Of a DNA stretch of 64,000 nt, positions 22,850 through 33,434 are shown one piece after another. Each line of letters begins with the position of its first letter. The first letter of the stretch is position 1. The notes beneath the pieces were generated by a model, which was not told the origin of the DNA, searched no databases, and was given only the letters and a program-made list of their open reading frames with translations. The position numbers and the translations under genes are program-made. Source of the stretch: Pictodentalium vernedei (Eukaryota > Mollusca > Scaphopoda > Dentaliida > Dentaliidae); the NCBI GenBank assembly GCA_031216915.1, contig CM062289.1, forward strand, positions 17,958,520 to 18,022,519, read 5' to 3'.

Positions 22850-23605
22850 AAAAATTTGCAAGACGTGATGTGGGGGTGGGTGGGTCTCTTGAGTGCGCCA
22901 AAAATGTGCATTTCCAACTTGTGCAATTTTTTGAATTTTTTAAAAATGTATCAATATATCAGCTAATATATACCATCATTTGTGTTTCAAACCTTAAAGG
23001 TGATGTACATCACACTCTTAACATAAATACAACATCAGGAGGCTTTATATGTGAGAATATTGGGCTTAATCTGGGAAAATGTCACACGTTAGTAGGGGGT
23101 GGGTGTCTTTTTCGAAATGTACAAAATGTGCAGACAATATTTTGGGAAAATTCTCTCTGATGCACTAAATTCAATCCAAGCTATTTATTTATTAATTGAT
23201 TTATTTATTGGTGTTTAACGACACTTTAACAACCAGGATCATATCGTGTCGGTGACAGGTTTACGGGTGGAGGTAGCCAGAGTACCTGGAGAGAACCACC
23301 GAGCAACGACGAGCAGCTGTCAGCTCTTCAACCATAACCCATGACTGTACTACACACTGTACTGCGGTACTGCATACTACACAGCACAGACAGGGTTAGA
23401 TATGTGCACCTCAGCGTGCAGTACGTCTCGGCACACAGCGGCATCGTGCCCCCACGTGGGCAATTGTGGTAAGTTTATTGTGGATTTTAATGGGAGAGTG
23501 GGGTTGGGTGTCTGAGAACGGTAGTAGAAAATTTGCACGTAGAGGTTGGGTGGGTGTGAAAAGGAGCCGAATAAAAAATAGGACGTCACGTTTTGCAAAT
23601 TTTCA
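22850..23605. mobile_element. Candidate element with inverted ends and a nested SINE
   Basis: Left aaaaatttgcaagacgtgat is answered at the right by acgtcacgttttgcaaattt. Subterminal gggtgggtgggt motifs occur on both sides. A minus-strand SINE-1 fragment (23178-23480) lies inside. Confidence 0.5.
23178..23480 (-). mobile_element. SINE-1 copy, minus strand, head missing
   Basis: tttatttattggtgtttaac, the diagnostic acgggtggaggtagccagag, gagagaaccaccgagcaacg and cccccacgtgggcaat are present; the tRNA-like head is absent. Confidence 0.75.
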
Positions 23606-23945
23606 GTGATAACTACACATTGGGCTGAATATTAAGCCATTAATTACCTAATTTTGCTGATATAGCATTAGAGCTTTTTAGGTTTTGATTTTTCAGATTC
23701 AATCTCAGTTCCACTTTTCAGGAAAAAACCTTGGTTTTGTTTTAGTTTTTCTATGTGATAAGAACGTATAGTATAGGGCTGCACGATATTCAAAACTGAA
23801 TACCGGTATCGGTATTCAAAAAAATACCTCTGTATACCGGTATATCGAAAACTGTTCAAATATATGAACACAACAAGTACCACAATCGAGACTCGAGGCA
23901 TCACAGTCGGAACGAATTAGCATGCCTTGATGATGCGGTTTGAAA

Positions 23946-24190
23946 AACCTTTACCCAATGCAGACGATATCAAAATTTATCATTTTCAAAATTAGTTTAT
24001 CAGATTTTCCCCAAAGATTTCAACAAAACTATATCATGTGACCCCTCATTGGAACGAGCTCAACAAGCTCATTCCAATGAGGGGGTCACATGATATAGTT
24101 TTGTTGAAATTTTTTAAATTTATTTTTTCAACTGCTGAATTTGTATATTACGCGGGCACAAGCAGACGATTCCTTGGATAAAGGGATAAT
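23946..24190. mobile_element. Type-A1 MITE nested in the hAT-like element
   Basis: Ends ctttacccaatgcagacgat and gattccttggataaaggg; core tatatcatgtgacccctcat / atgagggggtcacatgatat. Outer TTAA is diverged. Confidence 0.75.
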
Positions 24191-24345
24191 ATTATTCATT
24201 CGGGGCTACAGTTAAAAAACTCAATACATTCTGAAAATTAAATTGTGGGTAAATAAATAATGACGATAAACCAATATTTTTGTAATTACACCGGTATTCA
24301 ATCCATATTGGTCTGAATACCGGTATATATCGGTTTATCGATATA

Positions 24346-25135
24346 CCAGGCCTGGCATTCTGAAAAATGCAGGAGGGCAAAAAATCGCTCTCCTCATTCA
24401 GCTTCGGAGAGCAATTAGCTTTACACAGCATTTTAAGTATCCAGTTGAACGAACTCATTGAAACTGAAACCAACAGACTACATCAGTGATTTTATTAACT
24501 TTACTAAGGTAAAGCAAAATCTCTTAGACATCTAGATGTCTCACTCAACAACCGAACACACACTTGACAAGACCTGTGTGTGTACCCAGACCTGTTGTCC
24601 AAGAAAGTCATATGCCTACCACTACCACCTTCAACCCCCCAAGGGGGGTTGAAGGTGGTAGTGGTAGACGTATGACTTTCTTGGACAACAGGTCTGCTTG
24701 AATCTACAGTCACATCCTGGTGCACGTGCTTCAAGTGACAGGATAGTAGTAATGGTAGTATATTATAGTGTCAATATTCCTTGAATAATTACCCCTCAAA
24801 CTGTGATGTCAGTTGTTGAACTTGAAACTGACAGAAAAAAAAATATTGCTGTGACCCATTTTGTTTCAAATGATTGCAACTGTGTTTGGGTATGGTTGCA
24901 GCCATTACCTTTTACCACTAAACGACTTTCAAAATGAAATTACGTGATGTTATGTGACTTCGAAGTTAAATTACATTTTTGCTTTACAACAAAAATTTAA
25001 TGTGAGCATAATACATGTAATTTCAATCATCCCAGACCAAAATATTTAGGAGGGTAATTTTTCGCTCTCCTTAATTCTTTCAGGAGGGCAGTAAGGAGAG
25101 CTAAAAAATCGCTCTCCTGAAATTGCCAAGCCTGG
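24346..25135. mobile_element. Nested ~790-bp element with CCAGGCCTGGCA / TGCCAAGCCTGG ends
   Basis: Left: ccaggcctggcattctgaaa then aggagggcaaaaaatcgctctcc. Right: ggagagctaaaaaatcgctc then cctgaaattgccaagcctgg. The repeated ggagagcg/cgctctcc motifs occur three times at the right end. It interrupts the right end of the hAT-like element. Confidence 0.65.
24575..24697. repeat. Near-perfect palindrome, arms ~58 bp (type I)
   Basis: cagacctgttgtccaagaaa then tcatatgcctaccactaccaccttcaaccc is mirrored by gggttgaaggtggtagtggt and agactttcttggacaacagg-type sequence. There is essentially no loop, and one mismatch near catatgcc/gacgtatg. Confidence 0.9.
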
Positions 25136-25152
25136 TATACTGTGCAGCCCTA

Positions 25153-25384
25153 GTATAGTATATAACAATTCAAACTCCTTAACTTGGAAAAAATCACAAT
25201 TAGTTTCACGACGTTACGCACCACAAAAAATCCTGTCATTAATTATGTCCATTGGGTTCAACCTAACTTCTCTTTGATCATCTTAGGGTTCTTGGGTGGG
25301 TATCGATGGTTAGGCCAATTGAGTCGGAACAAAATATTTGGTAACAAATTTCATCTGATCTATGTTTTGTTCTCATTGTTACAG
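25153..25384. other. Presumed intron sequence before the terminal exon
   Basis: No repeat recognised. A T-rich tract (tctatgttttgttctcattgttacag) ends at 25384 and serves as the acceptor. Confidence 0.45.
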
Positions 25385-25551
25385 TTTTTCCCTTATTGAT
25401 TCATCCATTGTGTTGGTACAAGTCAATGAGGGAGAAACTTCGACAATCAGAACATGACTTATTTGTCCTTTTGCCAGGTACACCAAGTGATGAGAGTCCA
25501 CAAAAAACAGAACCAAACTGGACGACAGAAAACATTTCCAGCTCTTTATAA
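25385..25551 (+). CDS. Terminal coding exon, C-terminal tail of an unrecognised protein
   Basis: After a strong acceptor, a frame with 2 leading bases is open for 54 codons to TAA at 25549-25551. It begins FPLLIHPLCWYKSM, then a charged stretch REKLRQSEHDLFVLLPG, then a polar Ser/Thr/Pro/Glu tail TPSDESPQKTEPNWTTENI and SSSL. Composition (hydrophobic, charged, then disordered tail) would fit the cytoplasmic end of a membrane protein; that is inference. A second frame is open for ~25 codons (IDSSIVLVQVNEGETST) and would fit the phase of the exon ending at 9021. An internal acceptor-like site (ccttttgccag) precedes 25495. AT-rich sequence follows the stop as a 3'UTR would. Confidence 0.6.
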
Positions 25552-25865
25552 CATAACTGTAAAGATGTGATTTATATTTTTCATTTTTTTCGCTCTCATA
25601 CTAGTCTTTACGGTTTTATTTTCATGTACCATGATCAAATTTTATTTTCATGTTTCTAGGCCAAAGTACTCTGTCAGTTTTAAAGTTACAGAATGCATTA
25701 TTCACTCTGTTTCTGTCTGCCAATCAAATTGGAGGAAAGTAACAGTAACCGATAACTTACTCAATTCACTCTTTTCAATGAAATCTGAAGATGGTGTGCG
25801 GATTTTTGTCACTAAAGTATTAACCCATAAAGGCCCATTTCCGACTTTTACGTCTTCAGAACATG
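25552..25865. other. Probable 3'UTR/intergenic
   Basis: Follows the stop codon of the terminal exon. AT-rich; no clear AATAAA close to the stop. Confidence 0.35.
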
Positions 25866-25869
25866 TACC

Positions 25870-26106
25870 CATAACCCTTTACCCAACGTAATGGCCAAAA
25901 CCGGCCAGTGCTGTTCACAAAAATCACCATTCAATTTTCATTATTTTTTCAATTTTTGTCTCGAAAACATGGCTTATGACCCCTCAATGGAGCTCGTTCC
26001 AGTGAGGTGCCATAAGCTATTTTTTGACACAAAAAAATGAAAAAAATTAGTTATTCAAGAATTTTATTTGCAAATGTCATCTGCTTTTCATGTTAGGTAA
26101 AGAGTT
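25870..26106. mobile_element. Type-A2 MITE
   Basis: Ends ccctttacccaacgtaatgg and gttaggtaaagagttaa; core aacatggcttatgacccctc / gttccagtgaggtgccataa (right arm partly diverged, left arm shortened). Confidence 0.8.
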
Positions 26107-26156
26107 AATATGCAATCATGAGGAGATCCTGCTGAAAATAGACATATTATCTTGGC

Positions 26157-26216
26157 AGTGGTTTCTAGTCAGGTCTTGGCTGCCTAAATGGGTAGCCAAG
26201 ACTTGACTAGAAGTCA
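26157..26216. repeat. Short palindrome (type J)
   Basis: gtggtttctagtcaggtctt/ggctgcc mirrored by ggtagccaagacttgactag aagtcac around an 8-base loop. Confidence 0.75.
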
Positions 26217-26424
26217 CGGCTTAGCTACTGGCAATGCGCAGGTGGTGGTCTAGCGGGTATTCAAGAAATTTGTCCAGACCCTTTATGGTTAACAAAAGGC
26301 TTTAGCTGCTAAGTTGTTATTTTTCTCTGTTTTCACTTGCAGTAATTTTGGTCTCTTAGTTTACAAATCTTGTCAAGTTTACTTGTTTTTTTTACATTTC
26401 AACCAATATGTAACTGTATTTTTG

Positions 26425-26744
26425 CAAGCCAAGAGATCCTCGGTTTGAATCCCACCTGTGGCAACCGCATTGTGTCCTTGTGCAAGACATTTCACCCCCA
26501 TTGCCTATGTGGGGGCATGGTGGTGATGTGTACTAAGGCGTACTGCACGTCGATGGTCCACCTGTCTTCAACCATTACTAACCCTGCTTGTGTGTAGTTC
26601 GTATGTTGGGGAGCTGACAGTTGCTTGCCGTTGCTTAGTGGTTCTCTCAGGGTACTCCGGCTTCCTCCACCCGTAAAACTGTCGTGGTCGTGATCAGCCA
26701 TTGTGTGGAAATATGTGACCTTAAACACCAATAAATAAATAAAT
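26425..26744 (+). mobile_element. SINE-1, 5'-truncated, with 13-bp target duplication
   Basis: Flanked by aactgtatttttg on both sides (26412-26424, 26745-26757). Starts within the tRNA-like head (caagccaagagatcctcggt), keeps the B box ggtttgaatcc, and ends in the common tail gtgaccttaaacaccaataa followed by (ataa)n. Confidence 0.92.
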
Positions 26745-26810
26745 AACTGTATTTTTGAACTTGATTGCCTTCAATATTCAGTTTTCAAGTGTGTAACTAT
26801 TCCCTTGATT

Positions 26811-27158
26811 GGGGGCGCGGTTGCTCAGTTGGTAGAGGTGCAGGCTGCAAGCCGAGAGGTCCTCGGTTTGAATCCCACTTGCGGCAACCGCGTTGTGTTC
26901 TTGGGCAAGACACTTCACCCCCATTGCCCACGTGGGGGCACAGTGACGCTGTGTACTAAGGCGTACTGCACGCCGATGGTGCATCTGTCTTCAACCAATG
27001 CCAACCCTGCTTGTGTAGAGTTAGTATGTTGGGGAGCTGACAGTTGCTTGGTGGTTCTCTCCGGGTCCTCCGGCTTCCTCCACCCATAAAACTGTCGTGG
27101 TCATGATTAGCCATTGTGCAGAAATATGTGACCTTAAACACCAATAAATAATATATAT
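26811..27158 (+). mobile_element. SINE-1, full length, with 11-bp target duplication
   Basis: Flanks ttcccttgatt at 26800-26810 and 27159-27169. Head gggggcgcggttgctcagtt carries a pol III A box; B box ggtttgaatcc lies near 26866. The body has ttgggcaagacacttc and actaaggcgtactgcacg; the tail is accttaaacaccaataaata. Confidence 0.95.
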
Positions 27159-27169
27159 TTCCCTTGATT

Positions 27170-27520
27170 ACGTAGAATGCCACATCCTTTTAGGATAAAA
27201 AAAAAAACCCTGCAAAAGCTGTGGGTAGCCAGGAAAGTTGGCCAATACAACAATTTTCCTAGCAGTATGAGAATACCTTTTGTATATGAATTATCAATTG
27301 TAAGTTTTGTATAATATAGAGATTCTTTTTGTTTTATTGACAGTTTTTTTTTAAAAATCATTGTATTACCTTAGTTAACTTTTTTTATAATTGCCATTTT
27401 TGATTTCATTAACTGCTCAAAGAGCTCACATAAAATGTGAGAGATAACAGCATTAAGTAAAGTTAGTAATGTAATTGTAAATTCTGTGATTTCTCAACCC
27501 TTTCCCCAGTGCACACAATA
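27170..27520. other. No gene seen
   Basis: AT-rich sequence without splice-bounded open frames. Confidence 0.4.
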
Positions 27521-27539
27521 TCAAAATTTAATTATTTTT

Positions 27540-27668
27540 GTTCCCTGTGCAAACACGGAAAGTGGAGTAGTGCTTGTTTTCTGCAGTAAACAAGTTCTGC
27601 TTTACTGGTAAAATAGGACTCGGTACCAACGATTGGGGTGTAAGTTCTCAAAAGTGGGCAGCATACAG
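27540..27668 (+). mobile_element. Type-N repeat fragment
   Basis: ggagtagtgcttgttttctg, tttactggtaaaataggact and caacgattggggtgtaag match type N; cut off by the next element. Confidence 0.6.
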
Positions 27669-27672
27669 TTAA

Positions 27673-27972
27673 AACTAGAAGTCCTGTTATGAAATGTGCA
27701 CAAATAGCACGTCGATCTGCGTGTTAATTTGTGCGCTATGACCGTAGTAAGGCTATCAAATTATGTACATATGGCCTGTGCACAAGCAATGTTTCAGCCA
27801 ATGGACCTCCGGGTGACCCGGAGGTCCATTGGCAGAAACATTGCCTGTGTTTGCTATGAGTAACCAGGAGAACCTGCCATGCTGTGAATGTCATTTAATA
27901 TGGCAATTTCATGCCATTTTGATGTGCAATTGAGCATAGATAAGCGCACGGTTCGTGACAGGACTTCTAGTT
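27673..27972. mobile_element. TTAA-flanked 300-bp element carrying the type-D palindrome
   Basis: Ends aactagaagtcctgttatg and, mirrored, aactagaagtcctgtcacg, each next to TTAA (27669-27672, 27973-27976). The centre, gtttcagccaatggacctcc / ggaggtccattggcagaaac (about 27789-27842), is the same palindrome found in the TA-flanked type-D MITEs. Confidence 0.85.
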
Positions 27973-27976
27973 TTAA

Positions 27977-28480
27977 CTGCAGGTATTAACAATTAGCTAA
28001 ATTTGATTTTATATCTATGTTGCATTGTCGTTATTTGAACAGCCACCGATTAGTAATTCTTTGTGTGGCCATCTTCTCAGTTAACTGTTCAATTATTAAC
28101 TCCACTGCATCAGTGTTTTTGTTGAAATACACTCAACATGTCTGTTAGATTTTGGTTTTGATATTAGAATTCATCACTCAATCTTTTGAATCCCATATCA
28201 AACAAACATTTCTGTTACACTCTATGATAAGTAAAGCAATAGATTATTTATGGAACAACTTTTGAACCTGAATTATTTTTTAGATATAGTGTAAAAATAT
28301 ATACTGTTTAAAAATAGTATTTGTATATTTTTATACCAACAGAATATGACATGATATTACACGCTTAAGAGCTAAATAGCTTTACACAGTATCTATTACA
28401 GCAGAAAGAGAAAGATTTTGAACTTGTTAGATATCCACTATATGTATGTAAGGCAAGGATTGCTATAAACGCTTTCTGCT
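27977..28480. other. No gene seen
   Basis: AT-rich, with no repeat recognised. Confidence 0.4.
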
Positions 28481-28593
28481 ACATAATTTCTTATGGCCAT
28501 AAATCCCTCATGGCAACCCCTGGAAGTGAAGGAGTGCTACATTCAGACTGAGTCATCAATGCTTTGGTGGAAGTCCTTCAATCCTTTCTTTAC

Positions 28594-29218
28594 CTAACAC
28601 AAGAGGCACACAACACTTGCAAACAAAATTCTTGAATAAGGCCTAAGAAAATAAAAAATCTGTTTCTCAGGCCCTCCCGCATGGTCCTTTTGCCGCCACA
28701 TGCTCTCTTTCTATAACCAATTTAAACTTGAAAAAAATAAAAATTAAATGGTTTATGTCTGATAATTTACCCAAATTAAAAAATTTGATGAATTTGTCCC
28801 TTGAATGCAAGAAGGCTTTGCAATGCTTTAGCATTGCAAAGCCTTCTTGCACTCAAGGGATGAAATACACCACCACACATGCTAGTCTGTAGATTATGAG
28901 GCCTAAAACTTGAACCAAGAACATGAACTTTTGATGGCAAAGAAGTAATTACTGAAATAAAAAATAAAATAAAAAACCGCTCGCCCGCATGCAATTTTAC
29001 AAATAATGGCCTGAGAAACAGAAGATCTACTTTGTGTGGCCTAACTCATTTTTTTGCTTCAAAAACATAGCTTATGACCCTTATTGAAATGAGCTTAATG
29101 GGCACGTTCCAATGATGGTTCATAAGCTATGTTTTTGAGACAAATAATGAAATTTATTTGGTGATTTCTGTGATTAGCATTCATCAGTGGTTTTAACCGT
29201 TATGTTGAGTAAAGGGTT
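28594..29218. mobile_element. Type-A2 MITE split by a type-F element
   Basis: Left part cacaacacttgcaaacaaaa followed by ttcttgaata; right part ttgcttcaaaaacatagctt through gttgagtaaagggttaa. A403-bp type-F element separates them. Confidence 0.75.
28640..29042. mobile_element. Type-F element, copy 1
   Basis: Ends ggcctaagaaaataaaaaat and the mirror of aggccacacaaagtagatct. gtttctcaggcc and ggcctgagaaac form a second inverted pair. Central perfect palindrome gcaagaaggctttgcaatgc / gcattgcaaagccttcttgc (28806-28852). A second copy lies at 58155-58550. Confidence 0.85.
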
Positions 29219-29221
29219 AAA

Positions 29222-29330
29222 ATGGTTCAAACGGACAAGATGGGTATAAACGATTGACAAAACTTGACTTTATCTCCATGTTGTGCTAACAATTTGCCAT
29301 TGTACAGATATATATGACCTCAAACACCAA

Positions 29331-29373
<43 letters not shown>

Positions 29374-29379
29374 CGGCCT
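29222..29379 (+). mobile_element. Type-N repeat end with (AATA)n tail
   Basis: ggacaagatgggtataaacg, then the common tail atatatgacctcaaacacca and a ~40-base (aata)n microsatellite. Confidence 0.75.
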
Positions 29380-29382
29380 TAA

Positions 29383-29623
29383 CCCTTTACCTAACGAATC
29401 GCCTGCATCCGCCCGCGTAATATGCAAATTGAGCAGTTGAAAAAATAAAATTTTTCAAAATATTTCAACAAAACCATATCATGTGACCCCTCATTGGAAC
29501 AAGCTCAATGATCTCGTTCCAATGAGAGGTCACATGATATGGTTTTGTTGAAATTTTTCGAAAAAATTAAAAAAATTATATTTAAAATAATAAATTTTGA
29601 TATCGTCTGCGTTGGGTAAAGGG
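29383..29623. mobile_element. Type-A1 MITE
   Basis: TTAA 29379-29382 and 29624-29627. Ends ccctttacctaacgaatcgc and cgttgggtaaaggg. Core accatatcatgtgacccctc / gaggtcacatgatatggttt. Confidence 0.9.
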
Positions 29624-29627
29624 TTAA

Positions 29628-30030
29628 ATGAAATAAGTGTTGGTATCAGAGCAGTAGACAGTGCATTGTTTTTATTTTTTGCTCAGTCTGGAAAAGTGTC
29701 GCAATAATTATGATAGAAAAAACAGTAAATCATTCACAAACACTAATATGCTGGTTTCTGTCCACTCACTCCTTCACTTTGTGAATTGAATCACCACAGC
29801 AAAATATAGCCCCCTAGTATTGGCTATTGGTGAGTGGTTTTTGCACTAACACTGATCTGAGTAGCCTGGAATATTCTGCTTCATATTGAGCAGCAGGTGA
29901 GATGCGAATAAATTTTGCTTATAAATTTCACCCTTTATCTGGTTGAGTGCTGGAAGCCCATATTTGGGTTTTATTCTGAAGTGCAGGTACCACAACTTTA
30001 AGGCTTCATATTCTGTGAATGTACTTCATA
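29628..30030. other. No gene; type-C left-end fragment at 29935-29985
   Basis: tctggttgagtgctggaagc matches the type-C end. The rest is featureless. Confidence 0.45.
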
Positions 30031-30034
30031 TTAA

Positions 30035-30241
30035 CTCCCCCCTGCACACTGATGTCAAAATACCAAAATTTTAAGTAGTCATATTTCCCATAATGCATCT
30101 AGAAATTTACCCAATTCAATCTTGTTTGACAGAGCTCAATGAGCTCTGTCAAACAAGATTGAATTTGTTAAATTCCTAGTTGCATTATGGGAAAATTTTG
30201 CACCTGAAAATTTTGACACATCGACATCAGTATGCAGGGGG
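30035..30241. mobile_element. Type-B MITE, well preserved
   Basis: TTAA 30031-30034 and 30242-30245. Ends ctcccccctgcacactgatg and, mirrored, cccctgcatactgatg. Core tcttgtttgacagagctcaa / tgagctctgtcaaacaagat. Confidence 0.9.
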
Positions 30242-30245
30242 TTAA

Positions 30246-30685
30246 TCAATGATGTAAAATTATTTACTCTGCATAGATTTGCCTTAAATTGTAACAAAGC
30301 AAAGACGTGTGAACAAATTTTGATGACCAACAATAATTCAACACTCTACCCGTTAACTGATACACCGAAAACACTCAACGCTATTTACAAATTTGCCATT
30401 CTACTGAAAATGACTAATACCCCCATAAACAATAATAAAAAAAAAACTGCTTATTTACAGAACAAATTTGTGTACATTTATTTAGTCCTTCCATTATTAA
30501 AGTTGATATTCATGCTTGTTATAGGAACATCTCAACAAGAGGGTTTTTGTTGTTTATTTTCCCTTTGTAAAACTTTGTTTCTGTGTTTGAATAGAATAGA
30601 ATCAGAGGGAGTGAAACCAGGTGGTGGTGGATGGGTGGGGGGCTGGCTGAGAGGGCACAGGCCCCTTCACTTTTTCCACAAACAT
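30246..30685. other. No gene seen
   Basis: A 130-codon open frame starts at 30320, but it overlaps poly-A, G-rich and type-N sequence and has no coding look. Confidence 0.4.
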
Positions 30686-30689
30686 CCTC

Positions 30690-30915
30690 CCCGTGGGAAC
30701 CCCGGGAAGTGAAGCAGTGCCTGTTCACTGCGGTAAACAGGCTCTGTTTTACTGGTAAAATAGGACCCAGTCACCAATGCTTGGGAGGTGCAAACCCTCT
30801 CTAAAATGGGCAACATGGCTTATTAAAGCTCACCCCTGGTCTTGAGTTGATACTCATGTTGTGGTCATCATTAACCATTGTTCAAAAATATGTGACCTTA
30901 AACACCAATAAACAA
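30690..30915 (+). mobile_element. Type-N repeat, nearly complete
   Basis: ccgtgggaaccccgggaagt, agcagtgcctgttcactgcg, tttactggtaaaataggacc and tcaccaatgcttgggaggtg, then ttgtggtcatcattaaccat and the tail aatatgtgaccttaaacacc. Confidence 0.8.
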
Positions 30916-30929
30916 ATAAGTGAGGACTT

Positions 30930-31200
30930 TTCTATGGAGCACAGTGACGCAGTTGTTACATCATTGAACTTCAAACCGAAAGTTCCACTGTTTGATCTTC
31001 ACCAGGGGTAACTGCATTGTGTTCTTGGGAAAGGCACTAAATCCCATTTGCCCATTTGGGAGCATGGTGGCATTGTGTACTAAGGTGTACTGCACGTCGA
31101 TGGTGCCCTTGCCTTCAACCAATGCTAACCCTGCTTGTGTGGAGTTATTTTTTTGTAAGTCTGACAATTGCTGGCTCATTTTATTACTAAATAAATGAAT
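30930..31200 (+). mobile_element. SINE-1 relative, diverged
   Basis: Head-like cagtgacgcagttgttacat; body gcattgtgttcttgggaaag and tactaaggtgtactgcacgt; degenerate tail aaataaatgaa. Confidence 0.7.
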
Positions 31201-31490
31201 AATATGAGGCTAACTTTCGGGCTAACTGCAAAGTTGAGATGCCCGAATACAAGTTATTATTTTGGTGATGGAAATTTCTAAGTAGTTAAAGTGAAAAAAA
31301 CATGAAAATTGAAAAAAACTGAATCATTTATAACAGTTGTTACATTATTGTTGGATTTAATTGGCTTTTTCAATTAGTTTTAATACAAAATGTATGTTGT
31401 GTGTATAACATTTTTAATTAACATTTGCAAAAAAAAGTAATGAATCAGTGTGTATTTTAATTTTCTATTATTTATGATAAATGTATTTAA

Positions 31491-31733
31491 CCCTTTACCT
31501 AACGAATCGCCTGCATCCGCCCGCGTAATATGCAAATTGAGCAGTTGAAAAAATTAAATTTTTCAAAATATTCCAACAAAACCATATCATGTGACCCCCT
31601 CATTGGAACGAGCTCATTGAGCTCGTTCCAGTGAGGGGTCAAATGATATGATTTTGTTGAAACTTTTTGAAAAATTTAAAAAAAATTATATTTAAAATAA
31701 TAAATTTTGAAATCGTCTGCGTTGGGTAAAGGG
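31491..31733. mobile_element. Type-A1 MITE, tandem partner 1
   Basis: TTAA 31487-31490 and 31734-31737. Core atcatgtgaccccctcattg / cagtgaggggtcaaatgata. Confidence 0.9.
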
Positions 31734-31737
31734 TTAA

Positions 31738-31983
31738 CCCTTTACCCAATGCACAGGATATCAAAATTCATTATATTAATTAATTATTGATTTTTAAAAA
31801 TTTTCAAAAAAAATCTGCAAAACCAAATCATGTGACCCCCTCATTGGAACGAGCTCATCGAACTCGTTCCAATGAGGGGGTCACATGATAGGGTTTAGTT
31901 GACATTTTTGAAAAAATATATTTCTTTCTAATGCTTTATTTGAGAATTATGTGGGTGGATGCGGCAGATTCTTTGGGTAAGGG
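31738..31983. mobile_element. Type-A1 MITE, tandem partner 2 (inverted)
   Basis: Shares TTAA 31734-31737 with the previous copy and ends at TTAA 31984-31987. Left end ccctttacccaatgcacag; right end gattctttgggtaaggg. Core atcatgtgaccccctcattg / aatgagggggtcacatgata. Confidence 0.88.
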
Positions 31984-32069
31984 TTAATAATCTTTTGTAA
32001 TGTTTTGATGCCAGATTTCAAGAATTTTCAAAATATTTATATGTTCTACATAATAGATTATAGCTTAAT

Positions 32070-32285
32070 CCCCCTGTGGGAACCCTGGGAATTAAAGCAG
32101 TGCTTGTTTACTGTGGTAAAAACAAGCTCTGTTTTACTGGCAAAATAGGGCTCAGTCACCAATGCATTGGGTGAAAGTCCTCTAAAATGGACAGGATGGG
32201 TATAAACGATTGACTTTATCTCCATGTTGTGGTCACGATTAACATTGTGCAGAAATATGTGACCTTAAACCCTAATAAATTAATT
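32070..32285 (+). mobile_element. Type-N repeat
   Basis: ctgtgggaaccctgggaatt, cagtgcttgtttactgtggt, tttactggcaaaatagggct, ggacaggatgggtataaacg and a tail gaaatatgtgaccttaaacc. Confidence 0.8.
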
Positions 32286-33060
32286 AATATATAACTTAAT
32301 CCTTTACAGAATCATAGCTGACGTAACAAACTAGTACTATTAAAAAAATGTTTTACTCAGATTTCTTATCAGCTTAATTTGACAAAATCAAGCTAAGCTA
32401 TTGTCATGGCACGTGCATGGCTTGACCAAAGGGCCTGGGACCAACTCCAAATGAGTCAAAACTCAATGAAGGTTCAAATATGGTGACTGAGGTCATCCGG
32501 GGGTTATTGAGTGATTTTTGAGAATTGTTGAAAATCACATTTTATCCCCCCCCCCCCCCACTCCCCCCAACCCAATGCATTCCCAAAGTTCACATATGCA
32601 TTTGTACTCACAAAAAGTGAGCGGAACCAAACATTTTGAAAGTGGGGCATGTTCATATCTCAAGCAGGGTATGATCGATGGACCTGGGACCAACATCAAA
32701 TGAGTCAAAACTCGATGGAGTTTGAAAGGTGGTCATACTGATATCTCAAGTATAGTATGATACTTTCGTCTTGTTAACCTACAGGTTCACTCTGTGTTTT
32801 ATTTCTTGAAGAAACCTAAATTTCATAAATTTGTCCTAAAAAATATGAGAATTTTAGCAAATTTTGTTGGATGCGAGTTTCATCCCTACATATACTTTAA
32901 TGCAAGGTGGGGTTGAGAGGGGAGGGGCAAACCCTGGTCTAGATGTAACTTAATGTAACTTATTGACAACTTTTCTAGTTGTTAGGACTATATCAGCCAT
33001 ACTTCTCCCAGTTCTAAGTGAGTTATTCTTACAGATTGGTAGTGTTCATCTCATGGAAAT
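32286..33060. repeat. No gene; diverged direct repeat at 32395-32760
   Basis: cctgggaccaactccaaatg / cctgggaccaacatcaaatg, each followed by agtcaaaactc(a/g)atg, indicate a two- to three-unit diverged tandem repeat. A C13 tract lies at 32547. Confidence 0.5.
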
Positions 33061-33064
33061 AATC

Positions 33065-33350
33065 TTAAATGTTGCATGTGGGCAAGGCACGTTATTCCGG
33101 TTGCCTACACGGGGGCACGATGACGTCGTGTACTAAGGCGTACTGCACGTCGATGGTGCACATGTCTTCAACCGCTGTAACCCTGCTTTAGCGGAGCTTG
33201 AACAGAGTTAGAATGTTGATGAGCTGACAGTTGCTCGTCGATGCTTTGTGGTTCTCTTCGAGTATTCCGGCTTCCTCCACCCGTAAAACCGTCACGGTCA
33301 TGATTTGCCATTGGGCATAAGTATGTGACCTTAAACACTAATAAATATAT
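33065..33350 (+). mobile_element. SINE-1, head missing
   Basis: tgtgggcaaggcacgttatt, ggcacgatgacgtcgtgtac, gtactgcacgtcgatggtgc, and the tail agtatgtgaccttaaacac. Confidence 0.8.
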
Positions 33351-33434
33351 AAATAATAATAAATGCCGAATGTATCAAGATGCCAGATACAGAATGTATT
33401 AGTTGTCAGATACAAGCCTCCAAATAGGTCAACT

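Larger units (their letters stand above)
23774..25152. mobile_element. 1379-bp hAT-like element with exact 8-bp target duplication
   Basis: Ends TAGGGCTGCACGATATTC and, mirrored, TAGGGCTGCACAGTATACC. The flanks are gtatagta at 23766-23773 and again at 25153-25160, an exact 8-bp duplication; the TAGGGCTGCACGATA end is typical of hAT elements. No transposase frame remains. Its interior is filled by other elements: type-A1 (23946-24190) and a 790-bp element (24346-25135) that itself holds the palindrome at 24570-24692. Confidence 0.9.

Noticed and set aside
26811..26880. Genuine tRNA genes (several A/B-box pairs)
   Set aside because: Each lies at the head of a SINE with target duplications and a non-tRNA body; the clover-leaf 3' half is missing.
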